Shown piece after piece: positions 24,414 to 33,889 of a DNA stretch of 64,000 nucleotides (the stretch's first letter is position 1; every line of letters begins with the position of its first letter). The notes under the pieces were generated by a model. That model had not been told where the DNA came from. It made no database searches and saw nothing but the letters and a program-made list of their open reading frames with translations. Source of the stretch: Candidatus Persebacteraceae bacterium Df01. Its GTDB lineage: Bacteria > Pseudomonadota > Gammaproteobacteria > Tethybacterales > Persebacteraceae. The DNA is taken from assembly GCA_030386295.1 (NCBI GenBank), contig JANQAO010000002.1, positions 1 through 64,000 of the forward strand, in the 5' to 3' direction. The translations under genes were made by a program, and so were the position numbers.

Positions 24414-27029
24414 ATGGTTTCGGTCGCTAATAATTATCCTTTTGCTGATGTAGAAGCCCGTGTACAAAAGCGTTGGGAAAACTCAAACGCCTTTGCTACC
24501 GACGAAAAAACGGACGCGCCCAAATTTTATTGTTTGTGCATGTTTCCTTATCCGTCAGGACGGCTACACATGGGACACGTGCGTAATTACACCATCGGCG
24601 ATATGATTGCCCGTTACCGGCGTATGTGCGGTTATAACGTGATGCAGCCTTGGGGCTGGGATGCTTTTGGTATGCCAGCAGAAAATGCCGCCATTAATAA
24701 TTCCATTGCTCCCGCCATCTGGACAAAACGTAATATTGATGAAATGCGGATACAAATTAAGCGCTTTGGATTAGCCGTTGACTGGCAACGCGAATTTGCC
24801 ACTTGCGATCCAGAGTACTATCGCTGGGAACAGCAATTATTTGTACGCTTATTCAAACAAGGCTTGGTGTACAAGAAAAAATCAACCGTCAATTGGGATC
24901 CGGTAGACAATACCGTACTGGCCAATGAGCAAGTAGTAGACGGTTGCGGCTGGCGTTCCGGAGTACCGGTAGAACGCCGTGAAATACCAATGTATTTTAT
25001 GAAAATTACCGATTATGCCGATGAGCTATTAGAAGAAATTAATCAGTTGGAAGGCTGGCCCGAGTCGGTTAAAAGCATGCAAAAAAACTGGCTGGGACGT
25101 TCTGAAGGCGCACATATTAACTTGAAATTAACAGACGGTCAGGTGTTGCAAATATTTACCACCCGACCAGATACTATTTTTGGCGCCACATTTTGTGCAG
25201 TAGCACCAGAACATCCGTTAGCGCAGGCGGTAGCCGAAAGCAACCCCAAAATTGCCGACTTTATCTCCCGCTGTAAACGCTTGGCAGTAAGCGAAGAAGC
25301 CATTAACAAAGCTGACAAAGAAGGATTGGACACCGGTTTACGAGTGCGACACCCTTTTGTTGAGCGTGAGCTGCCTGTATATGTTGCTAATTTTATTCTT
25401 ATGCAGTACGGTACCGGCGCCATTTATGGCTGTCCCGCGCACGACCAACGCGATTTAGATTTTGCACGATCAAAAAATTTGCCAGTAATTCCGGTTGTTC
25501 TACCACCCAAAATTGACGAAAAAGATTTTTGTATTGGTAACGAAGCCTGCACTACTGACGGCACAATGATTAATTCTGATTTTTTAAATGGGATGGACAG
25601 TGTGCAAGCAAAAAATCAGGTGATTGACCGATTAGCTGCTAACGGCGAGGCACGGCGCGATGTGCAATACCGCTTGCGCGACTGGGGAGTTTCACGGCAA
25701 CGGTACTGGGGCTGCCCGATCCCGATAGTGTATTGTGACTCTTGTGGCGATGTTCCAGTACCGGAAAAAGATTTGCCGGTACTGCTACCACATAATGTAA
25801 CCATTGACGGGCAGGGTTCGCCATTAGCAAAAATGGAGTCGTTTACCCACTGTGCTTGTCCGGCTTGCGGCAAGGCAGCTCGGCGTGAAACCGATACGCT
25901 GGACACTTTTGTAGAATCATCATGGTATTTTGCCCGATTTGCTAGCCACGATTGCGATGATGCTATGATAGACGAGCGCGCCGCGCATTGGATGCCTGTA
26001 GACCAATATATAGGCGGCATTGAACATGCCTGTTTGCATTTGCTGTATGCGCGCTTTTTTCACAAACTTATGCGCGACGCTGGTATGTATCCGACGGCAA
26101 CTCGCTACAACGAACCGTTTAATAATTTACTGTGTCAAGGTATGGTTCTCAACAGTGCTTACTATCACAACAACGGCACTCAGCGACAGTGGGTGGCGCC
26201 GTCCGACGTATCATTAAAAACAGATTCCAAAGGAAAAGTTTTAGCAGCTTATGATATCAACGGTAATACATTACACAATGCCGGCAAAATCAAAATGTCC
26301 AAATCGTTTAATAATGGTGTAGACCCAGAACAAATGGTGAGTACCTATGGTGCCGATACAGCACGGCTGTTTGTGCTCTTCAATGCACCACCAGAACAAT
26401 CGCTAGAGTGGTCAGACGACGGATTACGCGGCTGTGCTCGCTTTTTGGGGCGTTTATGGAACGCAGTACATGAATTACCCACTGGTAGTAACGAGCAGGC
26501 TAAAGATGAAGATACCGTTATTGCTTCAACACAGCGACGGCTACACCAACTGCTCGCTAAAGCCAACTACGACATAAATCGCTTGCATTTGAATAATATT
26601 CCGTCCGCTGCCATGTCAATGACGAATGAACTGCAAAATGCCAAAGCAGTCATTAACGACGGTACGGGGGCTTCTCTTGCTGGCGTCAAATTTTTACGAG
26701 AAGGGTATCTTCTAGTGTTACGATTACTGGCGCCGGCAGTACCACATATCACGCAAGCGTTGTGGGAATATTTAGGTAAGGATGGACTGATTGCCAATGC
26801 CGAGTGGCCACAAGCCGATCAAACTCTGCTTGCCTACGCCACACAAACATTAGTAGTACAAGTCAATGGCAAACGACGTGGCCAGATTGAAGTGCCTGCT
26901 GACGCAGGAGAAGAAGATATTACCGCTGCAGCACGCGATGTGCCAGCAGTAACTACTGACATTGCCGGCAAAGGCGCGGCACGAAAAACAATTATCGTGC
27001 CCGGACGCATTGTTAATTTTGTTATTTAG
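24414..27029 (+). CDS. leuS: Leucyl-tRNA synthetase
   Basis: An 871-residue class I aminoacyl-tRNA synthetase. The HIGH box appears as PYPSGRLHMGHVRNY (near residue 44) and the KMSKS box as KIKMSKSFNNGVDP (near 626). The CP1 editing domain lies between, with FTTRPDTIFGATF and the zinc-like segment YCDSCGDVPVPE/CACPACGKAA. The C-terminal anticodon-binding and tRNA-interacting parts are complete. No ribosome-binding site precedes the ATG and no alternative start lies before the HIGH box. It heads leuS-lptE-holA-proA. Confidence 0.98.
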   Translation: MVSVANNYPFADVEARVQKRWENSNAFATDEKTDAPKFYCLCMFPYPSGRLHMGHVRNYTIGDMIARYRRMCGYNVMQPWGWDAFGMPAENAAINNSIAPAIWTKRNIDEMRIQIKRFGLAVDWQREFATCDPEYYRWEQQLFVRLFKQGLVYKKKSTVNWDPVDNTVLANEQVVDGCGWRSGVPVERREIPMYFMKITDYADELLEEINQLEGWPESVKSMQKNWLGRSEGAHINLKLTDGQVLQIFTTRPDTIFGATFCAVAPEHPLAQAVAESNPKIADFISRCKRLAVSEEAINKADKEGLDTGLRVRHPFVERELPVYVANFILMQYGTGAIYGCPAHDQRDLDFARSKNLPVIPVVLPPKIDEKDFCIGNEACTTDGTMINSDFLNGMDSVQAKNQVIDRLAANGEARRDVQYRLRDWGVSRQRYWGCPIPIVYCDSCGDVPVPEKDLPVLLPHNVTIDGQGSPLAKMESFTHCACPACGKAARRETDTLDTFVESSWYFARFASHDCDDAMIDERAAHWMPVDQYIGGIEHACLHLLYARFFHKLMRDAGMYPTATRYNEPFNNLLCQGMVLNSAYYHNNGTQRQWVAPSDVSLKTDSKGKVLAAYDINGNTLHNAGKIKMSKSFNNGVDPEQMVSTYGADTARLFVLFNAPPEQSLEWSDDGLRGCARFLGRLWNAVHELPTGSNEQAKDEDTVIASTQRRLHQLLAKANYDINRLHLNNIPSAAMSMTNELQNAKAVINDGTGASLAGVKFLREGYLLVLRLLAPAVPHITQALWEYLGKDGLIANAEWPQADQTLLAYATQTLVVQVNGKRRGQIEVPADAGEEDITAAARDVPAVTTDIAGKGAARKTIIVPGRIVNFVI

Positions 27030-27429
27030 GCGCCTAAGCTTGGCAGCGGCATTATTATTGTGCGCTTGCGGCGCGCCATTAGCAATGGCGCCGGTAACAT
27101 TACAAAGTGAACAACAAGTGTTACGTATTGCCGCGGAGGATAAACTTGACATTACCGAAGGAGCTCCAGTATTACACCTGCATGAAAGCATTTCTCACAC
27201 TATCGAATCAACAGGCAGTGATGGTGCCGTCAGCGCATACAAAGTGCGTTATCAATTGAATTATCAACTGGCAACCAATCCGTCACGGAATCTTGTACTA
27301 GAAGAAGTCGTGCTACATGATGAATCAAAATATTTGGCTGGACGCATTGCCCGCACTGATGCCGCCAATCGATTGCGTCAACAAGCGCTGAGTCAAATAC
27401 GTTATATTCTCGTCAACCAAAAGCTGTGA
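27019..27429 (+). CDS. lptE: LPS-assembly lipoprotein LptE
   Basis: An outer-membrane lipoprotein that plugs LptD and helps insert lipopolysaccharide. The sequence is poorly conserved, as usual for this family, but a signal peptide with lipobox (SLAAALLLCACG) is clear and the position between leuS and holA is diagnostic. No ATG is suitable: TTG at 27019 (overlapping the leuS end by 11 bases) gives MLFRRLSLAAALLLCAC, a good type II signal peptide; TTG at 27010 is the alternative. The mature part is about 120 residues and ends in GTGA, overlapping holA. Confidence 0.85.
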   Translation: MLFRRLSLAAALLLCACGAPLAMAPVTLQSEQQVLRIAAEDKLDITEGAPVLHLHESISHTIESTGSDGAVSAYKVRYQLNYQLATNPSRNLVLEEVVLHDESKYLAGRIARTDAANRLRQQALSQIRYILVNQKL

Positions 27430-28403
27430 AAAGCGCTGACATTATCCGTGGGATAAAAACTGCACCGACAGTGAGCGTAGTGTACGGCGATGAACCACAA
27501 CTCATTGAAGAATTTCGTTCCGCCGTTAAAAATGTGACTCAAGCTGCTAACGTAGAGCGCGCGGATTGGGAAACATTATCAGATTCTCCCATTATGGAAG
27601 AACGCGGTAGCAGTTTATTTGGTAACGGCTCCTGTTTGTACGACATCGTTGGTCACGGCGCACCAAGTGTTAAAGCGGCGACGGCGGTACTCAAGTTGGC
27701 GCGTCGTATGAAGCCGCCAGATATACTCATCATTGCGGCACATCATTTGGAGCGAAAACACTACAAAGCGGCATGGTTACGTGATGTATCTGCACTCGGA
27801 TGCAGCGTGTGCGCCAAACGACTGAATGCCAGCGAAACGGCAATGTGGTGCCGCCATTGGGCAGAAGGATACGAGCTCAATATAGAAGAGGAAACATTGC
27901 AATGGTTGGCTTCCCACACCGAAGGTAATTTAGCCGCTGCCAAACAATGCCTACTCAAAATGCAGTTAGCCGGAGACAAACCGGATGCAGCGCAGATGGC
28001 TGATGCACTATCTGATGGAGCACGTCATAACGTATTTAACTTGATAGATGCAGCGTTGGCTGGGCACGGGCGGCGGGCATTATCTATTTTGAGTTTTTTG
28101 CTAGAGACACAGGAACCACCGCCACTGATTTTGTGGGCGACAGCCAATGCCTTACAAAGTATATTAACTGTCAAAAAAGGCGGCACGCCAGCGTGGGGAC
28201 TACCAGCACAAGACATCCGTGATATTGCGCGGCGTACCAGCGAAAACGAAGTGACCTGGCTATTACGTTGTGCTGCCACCGCCGATCGCACGATTAAGGG
28301 AGTCGGAGATGGGGAAATAAAAATTCAGTTAATGAATTTAATTGTCGGACTGGCGGCATTGAGGCGCGGCATTAAAATAGGCGTTCCCAACGTGTTGTTA
28401 TGA
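27426..28403 (+). CDS. holA: DNA polymerase III subunit delta
   Basis: A 325-residue clamp-loader subunit that opens the beta sliding clamp. The N-terminal part (VYGDEPQLIEEFRSAV) and the middle helical part (LQWLASHTEGNLAAAKQCLLKM) follow the HolA pattern, and the C-terminal collar domain is complete. The GTG start at 27426 overlaps the lptE stop by four bases. There is no Walker A motif, as expected for delta. It is followed by proA with another 4-base overlap, an order common in betaproteobacteria. Confidence 0.93.
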   Translation: MKSADIIRGIKTAPTVSVVYGDEPQLIEEFRSAVKNVTQAANVERADWETLSDSPIMEERGSSLFGNGSCLYDIVGHGAPSVKAATAVLKLARRMKPPDILIIAAHHLERKHYKAAWLRDVSALGCSVCAKRLNASETAMWCRHWAEGYELNIEEETLQWLASHTEGNLAAAKQCLLKMQLAGDKPDAAQMADALSDGARHNVFNLIDAALAGHGRRALSILSFLLETQEPPPLILWATANALQSILTVKKGGTPAWGLPAQDIRDIARRTSENEVTWLLRCAATADRTIKGVGDGEIKIQLMNLIVGLAALRRGIKIGVPNVLL

Positions 28404-29644
28404 ATACCGCTGCCGCCATTGCTACCGCCTCCAAAGCAGCCGCCCCACATATCGCCAAAGCTAAGACAGCCGCCAAAAATACTGCTTTACTAGCGCTGGC
28501 TGCCGAACTGCGGGCGCAAGCAAACGCCATTGTCGCAGCTAATGGCAAAGATATGGCGGCTGCCGCTAAATTGCCTACCGCACTCAAAGATCGCCTACTA
28601 TTAGATGAAAATCGCATTCAAGCCATGCTCACGGGTATTGAAACGATCACTGCTCTACCCGACCCTATCGGTGAAATTAATAATATGCGCATGATGCCGT
28701 CGGGCATTCGCGTTGGGCAAATACGAGTACCATTAGGTGTAATTTTTGCCATTTATGAGTCGCGTCCCAATGTGACCGCCGACATTGCCGCACTGGCAAT
28801 TAAATCCGGTAACGCTGTAATTTTACGCGGCGGCAAAGAAGCTAACCATAGCAATATTGCAATTGGCACTTGTGTGCAGGCAGCATTAAAGCATGCTGGT
28901 CTACCGCCAGATACGGTGCACGTAGTGAGTGATACCGCGAGATCATTGGTGGACAAGTTACTGGTCAGTGACGGCATTGATCTAGTTATCCCGCGCGGCG
29001 GACGCGGTTTGATTGAAACAGTTACACAAAAAGCACGGATGCCGGTACTCAAACACCTGGAGGGAAATTGTCATGTGTATGTAGATTCGCAAGCAAACAT
29101 GACTCAGGCATGCGACATTGTCATCAATGCCAAAACGCGCCGCTATGGTGTGTGCGCCGCTGCCGAAAGTCTTCTCGTACACAAATCAGCAGCAGCAACG
29201 TTTTTACCGGAGATTAGTACCGAATTGCTAGAACGCGGTGTTGAATTACGCGGTTGTGATACAACTCAGAAAATCATTGGCTCAGACAAGTGTCAAACAG
29301 CAAGTGAGGATGATTGGCGAACGGAATACCTCGCACCCATCATCAGCATTAAAGTCGTTCCCTCACTGGCAGCAGCCATTACCCACATTAATCAATTCGG
29401 CTCCGGTCACACCGATACAATCGTGACTGATAGCGTGGGTGCGTGGCAGCAATTTATGCGCGAAGTGGACTCCAGCTCAGTGATGCTTAATGCGTCAACC
29501 GCCTTTGCCGATGGCGGCGAATACGGATTGGGCGCCGAAGTCGGAATTTCCACCGACAAATTCCACGCTCGCGGCCCAGTGGGTTTGCGCGGTCTAACTT
29601 GTGAAAAATATATTATCATCGGTGATGGCAGTGTCCGCGCCTAG
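28400..29644 (+). CDS. proA: Gamma-glutamyl phosphate reductase
   Basis: A 414-residue NADPH-dependent enzyme of the aldehyde dehydrogenase superfamily, catalysing the second step of proline synthesis. Typical segments are IRVGQIRVPLGVIFAIYESRPNVT, NAVILRGGKEANHSN, the catalytic cysteine in RYGVCAAAESLLVHK (near residue 253) and EYGLGAEVGISTDKFHARGPVGL. The ATG at 28400 overlaps the holA stop by four bases. proB is not in this window. The Ala-rich N-terminus (TAAAIATASKAAAPHIAKA) is longer in Ala than usual but the length is normal. Confidence 0.97.
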   Translation: MNTAAAIATASKAAAPHIAKAKTAAKNTALLALAAELRAQANAIVAANGKDMAAAAKLPTALKDRLLLDENRIQAMLTGIETITALPDPIGEINNMRMMPSGIRVGQIRVPLGVIFAIYESRPNVTADIAALAIKSGNAVILRGGKEANHSNIAIGTCVQAALKHAGLPPDTVHVVSDTARSLVDKLLVSDGIDLVIPRGGRGLIETVTQKARMPVLKHLEGNCHVYVDSQANMTQACDIVINAKTRRYGVCAAAESLLVHKSAAATFLPEISTELLERGVELRGCDTTQKIIGSDKCQTASEDDWRTEYLAPIISIKVVPSLAAAITHINQFGSGHTDTIVTDSVGAWQQFMREVDSSSVMLNASTAFADGGEYGLGAEVGISTDKFHARGPVGLRGLTCEKYIIIGDGSVRA

Positions 29645-29650
29645 CCTACC

Positions 29651-31015
29651 GTGAATATTTTAATACTCGGCTGTGGGCGAGTGGGCAGAGAGACCGCCAG
29701 GGCCTTAGTGCGAAATAATTGCAATGTGACAGTGGTTGATCGCAATCAAGAACGCTTACTAGATTTGCAAGCTTCTCACGATTTACGTACCGTCAACGGA
29801 AATGCCGCCGATCCCGCAGTATTACGCCGCGCTGATGGTGAAAACGCCGATATTGTTATCGCCGTAACCTCTATTGACGAAGTTAATTTGGTGGCTTGCC
29901 GACTGTGCTCATTACTATTTAACACTCCAAAAAAAATCGCCCGCGTGCGTAGTAGTGCCCTCAACAATGATGATATTGCAAGCAAAGATGGTTTTGACAT
30001 TAGCCGCATTTTTTGTCCTGAACAAATCGTCGCCGACACAATTTGCAACACTATCAAACATCCTGGCTGTTTATCAGTGCATAAATTTTCCGACGGTCAG
30101 GCGGTATTAGCGGTAATTCGAGTATCTTCCGACGGCGACATGGCTGGCGAGACAATTAGCTCCATTCGGGCGCAAATGCCAGAAGCCGATTTTCGCGCGG
30201 TGTCCGTGTACCGCGACAACGGCATGCTCATACCCAACGGCAGCACTCGTCTATTTGTTGGCGATGAAGTGTCGGTGATGGTCGCCGAAGACGATTTAGA
30301 CTCGCTGCTACCGATGTTAGCTGGAGATGGCGGTAATAGCCGCGTAATTATTGCTGGTGGCGGCGATATTGGCGCTCGTGTGGCTTCCGAAGTTGAGAAA
30401 AGCAGCAACGTTAAAGTAATTGAATTGTCACAAGAGCGCTGTCAGCACTTATCTGAACAGCTATCCAACTCATTAGTACTCAACGGCAGTGCCTCTGACG
30501 AAAGTCTGTTGCGGCAAGAAAATATTGAAGATACCGATATTTATTGCGCGCTTACTAATGACGATGAGGAAAATATTCTTTCCTCTATGCTGGCCAAGCG
30601 GTTAGGCGCTAACAAAGCAATGGCACTGGTCAATCGTCCGGCATACGTAGACATTCTTGTCCGCTTGCTGGATACGGTAGTGTCGCCTTCAGAATTATCC
30701 ATCGGCGCGATTATTGCCCACATTCGTCTAGGCGATGTAGGCGTAGTACATTCCTTACATCATGGTGCTGCCGAAGCACTGGAGTTGGTCATTCATGGTG
30801 ACAAAACAACTTCACCCGTTGTTGGACGAGAAATTTCGGATATTGACTGGCCGGAAAAAGTTATAGCTGGAGCAATTATTCGTGGTGAACGCATCATTGT
30901 TGCTCACGATCACACCGTGCTGCAATCCGAAGACCGCATTATCGTTTTTGCCGCTGGTGACAAGGCGGTGCGGCAAGTGCAAAAATTGTTGCAAGTGCGC
31001 GTGAGTTTTTTCTAA
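29651..31015 (+). CDS. trkA: Trk potassium uptake regulatory subunit TrkA
   Basis: A 454-residue cytosolic regulator of the TrkH potassium channel with two tandem RCK units. The nucleotide-binding loops are ILGCGRVGRETA (residues 4-15) and IIAGGGDIGARVASEVE (near 233). Each Rossmann fold is followed by a TrkA-C domain; the second ends with EDRIIVFAAGDKAVRQVQKLL. The start is GTG, seven bases after proA. trkH follows seven bases after its stop, so the two form one unit. Confidence 0.96.
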   Translation: MNILILGCGRVGRETARALVRNNCNVTVVDRNQERLLDLQASHDLRTVNGNAADPAVLRRADGENADIVIAVTSIDEVNLVACRLCSLLFNTPKKIARVRSSALNNDDIASKDGFDISRIFCPEQIVADTICNTIKHPGCLSVHKFSDGQAVLAVIRVSSDGDMAGETISSIRAQMPEADFRAVSVYRDNGMLIPNGSTRLFVGDEVSVMVAEDDLDSLLPMLAGDGGNSRVIIAGGGDIGARVASEVEKSSNVKVIELSQERCQHLSEQLSNSLVLNGSASDESLLRQENIEDTDIYCALTNDDEENILSSMLAKRLGANKAMALVNRPAYVDILVRLLDTVVSPSELSIGAIIAHIRLGDVGVVHSLHHGAAEALELVIHGDKTTSPVVGREISDIDWPEKVIAGAIIRGERIIVAHDHTVLQSEDRIIVFAAGDKAVRQVQKLLQVRVSFF

Positions 31016-31021
31016 GTCGTC

Positions 31022-32476
31022 ATGCGTCGCTTTCTTGCTTTGGCTGGGCGGCTGGGGCGGCTGTTTGCTTTTTTCGGCCTGCTGATGAGTCTTCCGGCGC
31101 TGGTATCATGGGCGTACGACGATGGGTTGGAATTAATATATTTAACGCGTGCAGCGGCCGTGTTTGTCGGAGGCTTAGGACTAGCGGCACTAGGGGCGCG
31201 TCACCGCCGTCGCATGACTCTGCGCGACGGTTTTTTGCTAGTAGCATTAGTCTGGATACTATTACCTGCATTGGCTACACTACCGCTGCTAGCAGCATTA
31301 CCGTCACTGTCATTTGTTAATGCCTATTTTGAAAGCGCCTCAGGACTAACCGCCACCGGTGCTACAGTGCTGACAGGGTTAGATGATTTGCCTCCATCAC
31401 TCAATTTTTGGCGCGCACAAATGATATGGCTTGGTGGCATGGGGTTGATTGTTTTGGTAGTAGCGGTACTACCGTTTCTCGGTGCCGGCAGTAGCGTGAT
31501 GATGCAAAATGAATTACCCGGACCAATTAAAAATGAACGATTACGCCCGCAAATTACTCAAACTGCCAAATTATTATGGTTGATTTATGCCGGTTTTACT
31601 GTTCTTTGTGCGCTGGCTTATTGGCTAGCCGGCATGTCGCGGTTAGATGCCGTCATACACGCTTTTACCACGCTAGGGCTGGGCGGCTTTTCATCACACG
31701 ATGCCAGCTACGGTTATTTTAATTCTCCTCTGATTGAAGGCATTGCAGTAATGTTTATGGTATTTGCCGGAATTAACTTTGCCCTACATTATTCAGCACT
31801 AAGCGCAAAAAGTACGCGACCTTACTGGTTTAATTTGGAATGTCGGGCTTATCTTCTAGTAGTGACAGTAGCGGTAACTGTAGTGATAATTTTCTTGCGC
31901 CTAAACGGTACTTATGATAATTGGGGAGACGCCCTGCGTTATGGTTTGTTTAATACCGTTTCCATCATCACCACCACCGGCTATTCCAACACCGACTACA
32001 ATGCTTGGCCGCTGTTTGCGCCGCTACTGATATTAATTTTAGCCAATGTTACCTCATGCAGTGGCTCCACCGGCGGCGGCATCAAAATGATACGAACATT
32101 GGTATTGCTGTATCAAACTGAGCCAGAAAGTCGGCGACAACTACACCCACAAGCGTATTCCCAAAACAAGGCTTTTGCTACCGCACCGTCACAGCAAATC
32201 ACCTCGGTACTGTTTTTTATTTTGGCGTACATTGGCACGGCGGCAGGCTTGATGTTAATTTTAGCTGCTACTGGAATGGATTTTGTAAGCGCCTTTTCGG
32301 CAGCGCTGGCAACAATCAGCAACACCGGCCCGGGACTGGGAGAAGTGGGACCGGCATCCAGCTACGCGGGATTAACACCGCTACAAACCGGACTGTGCGC
32401 TTTTTCCATGCTTATCGGACGACTTGAGTTACTATCTTTTATCGTACTATTGCGCCGCAGTTTTTGGGTTTATTAG
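31022..32476 (+). CDS. trkH: Trk potassium channel subunit TrkH
   Basis: A 484-residue integral membrane protein built from four M1-P-M2 repeats that conducts potassium. Selectivity-filter-like loops are seen as ASGLTATGATVLTGLDDLPPS, FTTLGLGGFSSHDASYG, SIITTTGYSNTDYNAWP and SNTGPGLGEVGPASSY. The segment TSCSGSTGGGIKMIR before the last repeat is also typical. It lies directly after trkA and is followed by convergent tRNA genes. Confidence 0.96.
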   Translation: MRRFLALAGRLGRLFAFFGLLMSLPALVSWAYDDGLELIYLTRAAAVFVGGLGLAALGARHRRRMTLRDGFLLVALVWILLPALATLPLLAALPSLSFVNAYFESASGLTATGATVLTGLDDLPPSLNFWRAQMIWLGGMGLIVLVVAVLPFLGAGSSVMMQNELPGPIKNERLRPQITQTAKLLWLIYAGFTVLCALAYWLAGMSRLDAVIHAFTTLGLGGFSSHDASYGYFNSPLIEGIAVMFMVFAGINFALHYSALSAKSTRPYWFNLECRAYLLVVTVAVTVVIIFLRLNGTYDNWGDALRYGLFNTVSIITTTGYSNTDYNAWPLFAPLLILILANVTSCSGSTGGGIKMIRTLVLLYQTEPESRRQLHPQAYSQNKAFATAPSQQITSVLFFILAYIGTAAGLMLILAATGMDFVSAFSAALATISNTGPGLGEVGPASSYAGLTPLQTGLCAFSMLIGRLELLSFIVLLRRSFWVY

Positions 32477-32512
32477 GCACATCAAAATAATTTACCTATC
32501 CGACAAATGCGG

Positions 32513-32586
<74 letters not shown>

Positions 32587-32600
32587 GTGTTTTGTGACTT

Positions 32601-32687
32601 TGGTGCCGAGGGAGGGACTCGAACCCTCACGCTGTTACCAGCACCGGATTTTGAGTCCGGCGCGTCTACCAATTTCGCCACCTCGGC
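32601..32687 (-). tRNA. tRNA-Leu (anticodon CAA)
   Basis: Acceptor stem GCCGAGG/CCTCGGC with encoded ACCA. Anticodon stem CCGGA/TCCGG with loop CTCAAAA gives anticodon CAA (Leu, UUG). A long variable arm and T loop GTTCGAGTC fit a class II tRNA. It is transcribed upstream of tRNA-Val with 14 bp between them, probably as one transcript. Confidence 0.95.
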
Positions 32688-32863
32688 TCGGACACGATTA
32701 TATCCGAATACGATGGCAGCTCCTGCACTGCCCAAGCAAAACTTTACCTCCTTGACCAACTAATTATTCAACTCACAATACTAGTTATTCAAATTAATGA
32801 AGTTCCCACAGCACTAAAATAATTGCGCATATAATGACATGATATCAAACGTAAAATGAGACA

Positions 32864-33817
32864 ATGAATATAAAATTTAGTACGTTGCGGTGTTTAGTCG
32901 CTGTTTGTGACAATAAGTTGAATGTGACAGAAGCGGCACGTGAACTTAATACAATGCAACCGCTCGTCAGCAAAAAATTGATAGAGCTGGAAGAAGAGAT
33001 GGAAAACCCACTTTTTGTCCGCAACGGCAAACGTTTTGTAAGTACTACTAAATTGTGTGACGCCTTACTCGTTGAAGCGCGCGAAATTTTACTCAAGTGT
33101 GACAACATCAAAGCACTAAGTGACAGTCATCACAACGACACAATACGTGGCGACATGCGCATCGGCACCACACACACACAAGCGCGTTATATTTTACCGG
33201 CCGTGCTGCGGCAGTTTCGCCAAGAATACGCCGATTCACGCATTGAAATTTTGCAAGGAACGCCAATTAACCTCGTCCACATGCTGGAAAACAACCAAGT
33301 GGACATGGTAATTTGCACCGAAGCAATGGAGGAAAATTCTGCACTGTTTTCGGTAACCGCCTATGCTTGGAATCGTTCAGTGGTCATGCTCAAAACACAT
33401 CCACTAGTACAAGAACAAAAAATGACTCTGAAGTGCCTGACTGCTTGGCCAATAGTAACTTATGTACACGGCTTTACTGGACGCCGCGTTTTTGATGCCA
33501 CTTTTCACAAGGCAGGGCTTATTCCCAACGTGGTTGTGTCGGCGGTAGATTCGGATATCATCAAAACTTATGTGCGTGAGGGCATTGGCGTCGGCATCGT
33601 TGCCAACGTTTGTTACCACGAAAAAACAGACCACGACTTGACGTGCTTCCCAGTTTCCCATATATTTCCCGACATGCAGGTACGCATTGCTTATCATCGC
33701 GAAAAAATAATCACCCATGCCATGCAACGCTTTATGGTGATTTTTCAAGAACAGGCGACATTTCTTGCACCTCAGTTGGGTGCGTACAAGCCTTTATGCA
33801 CGGCAAATATTGAGTAG
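32864..33817 (+). CDS. LysR-type regulator of the CysB/Cbl group
   Basis: A 317-residue transcription regulator. The N-terminal winged helix (FSTLRCLVAVCDNKLNVTEA and QPLVSKKLIELEEEMENPLF) is followed by an inducer-binding domain with clear CysB features: IGTTHTQARYILPAVLRQF, the sulfate/acetylserine pocket segment YVHGFTGRRVFDATF, and SDIIKTYVREGIGVGIVA. CysB controls sulfate assimilation and cysteine synthesis with N-acetylserine as inducer. No sulfur genes are adjacent, so the target set is open. A TATAAT at 32832-32837 lies just upstream of the ATG. The next gene is tig. Confidence 0.9.
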   Translation: MNIKFSTLRCLVAVCDNKLNVTEAARELNTMQPLVSKKLIELEEEMENPLFVRNGKRFVSTTKLCDALLVEAREILLKCDNIKALSDSHHNDTIRGDMRIGTTHTQARYILPAVLRQFRQEYADSRIEILQGTPINLVHMLENNQVDMVICTEAMEENSALFSVTAYAWNRSVVMLKTHPLVQEQKMTLKCLTAWPIVTYVHGFTGRRVFDATFHKAGLIPNVVVSAVDSDIIKTYVREGIGVGIVANVCYHEKTDHDLTCFPVSHIFPDMQVRIAYHREKIITHAMQRFMVIFQEQATFLAPQLGAYKPLCTANIE

Positions 33818-33889
33818 CAGTGTACAATAAATACTAACGCTCTCCAGATTGGTCGGAGCCTATAAAAACACTCTTGGAAATAACTGACA

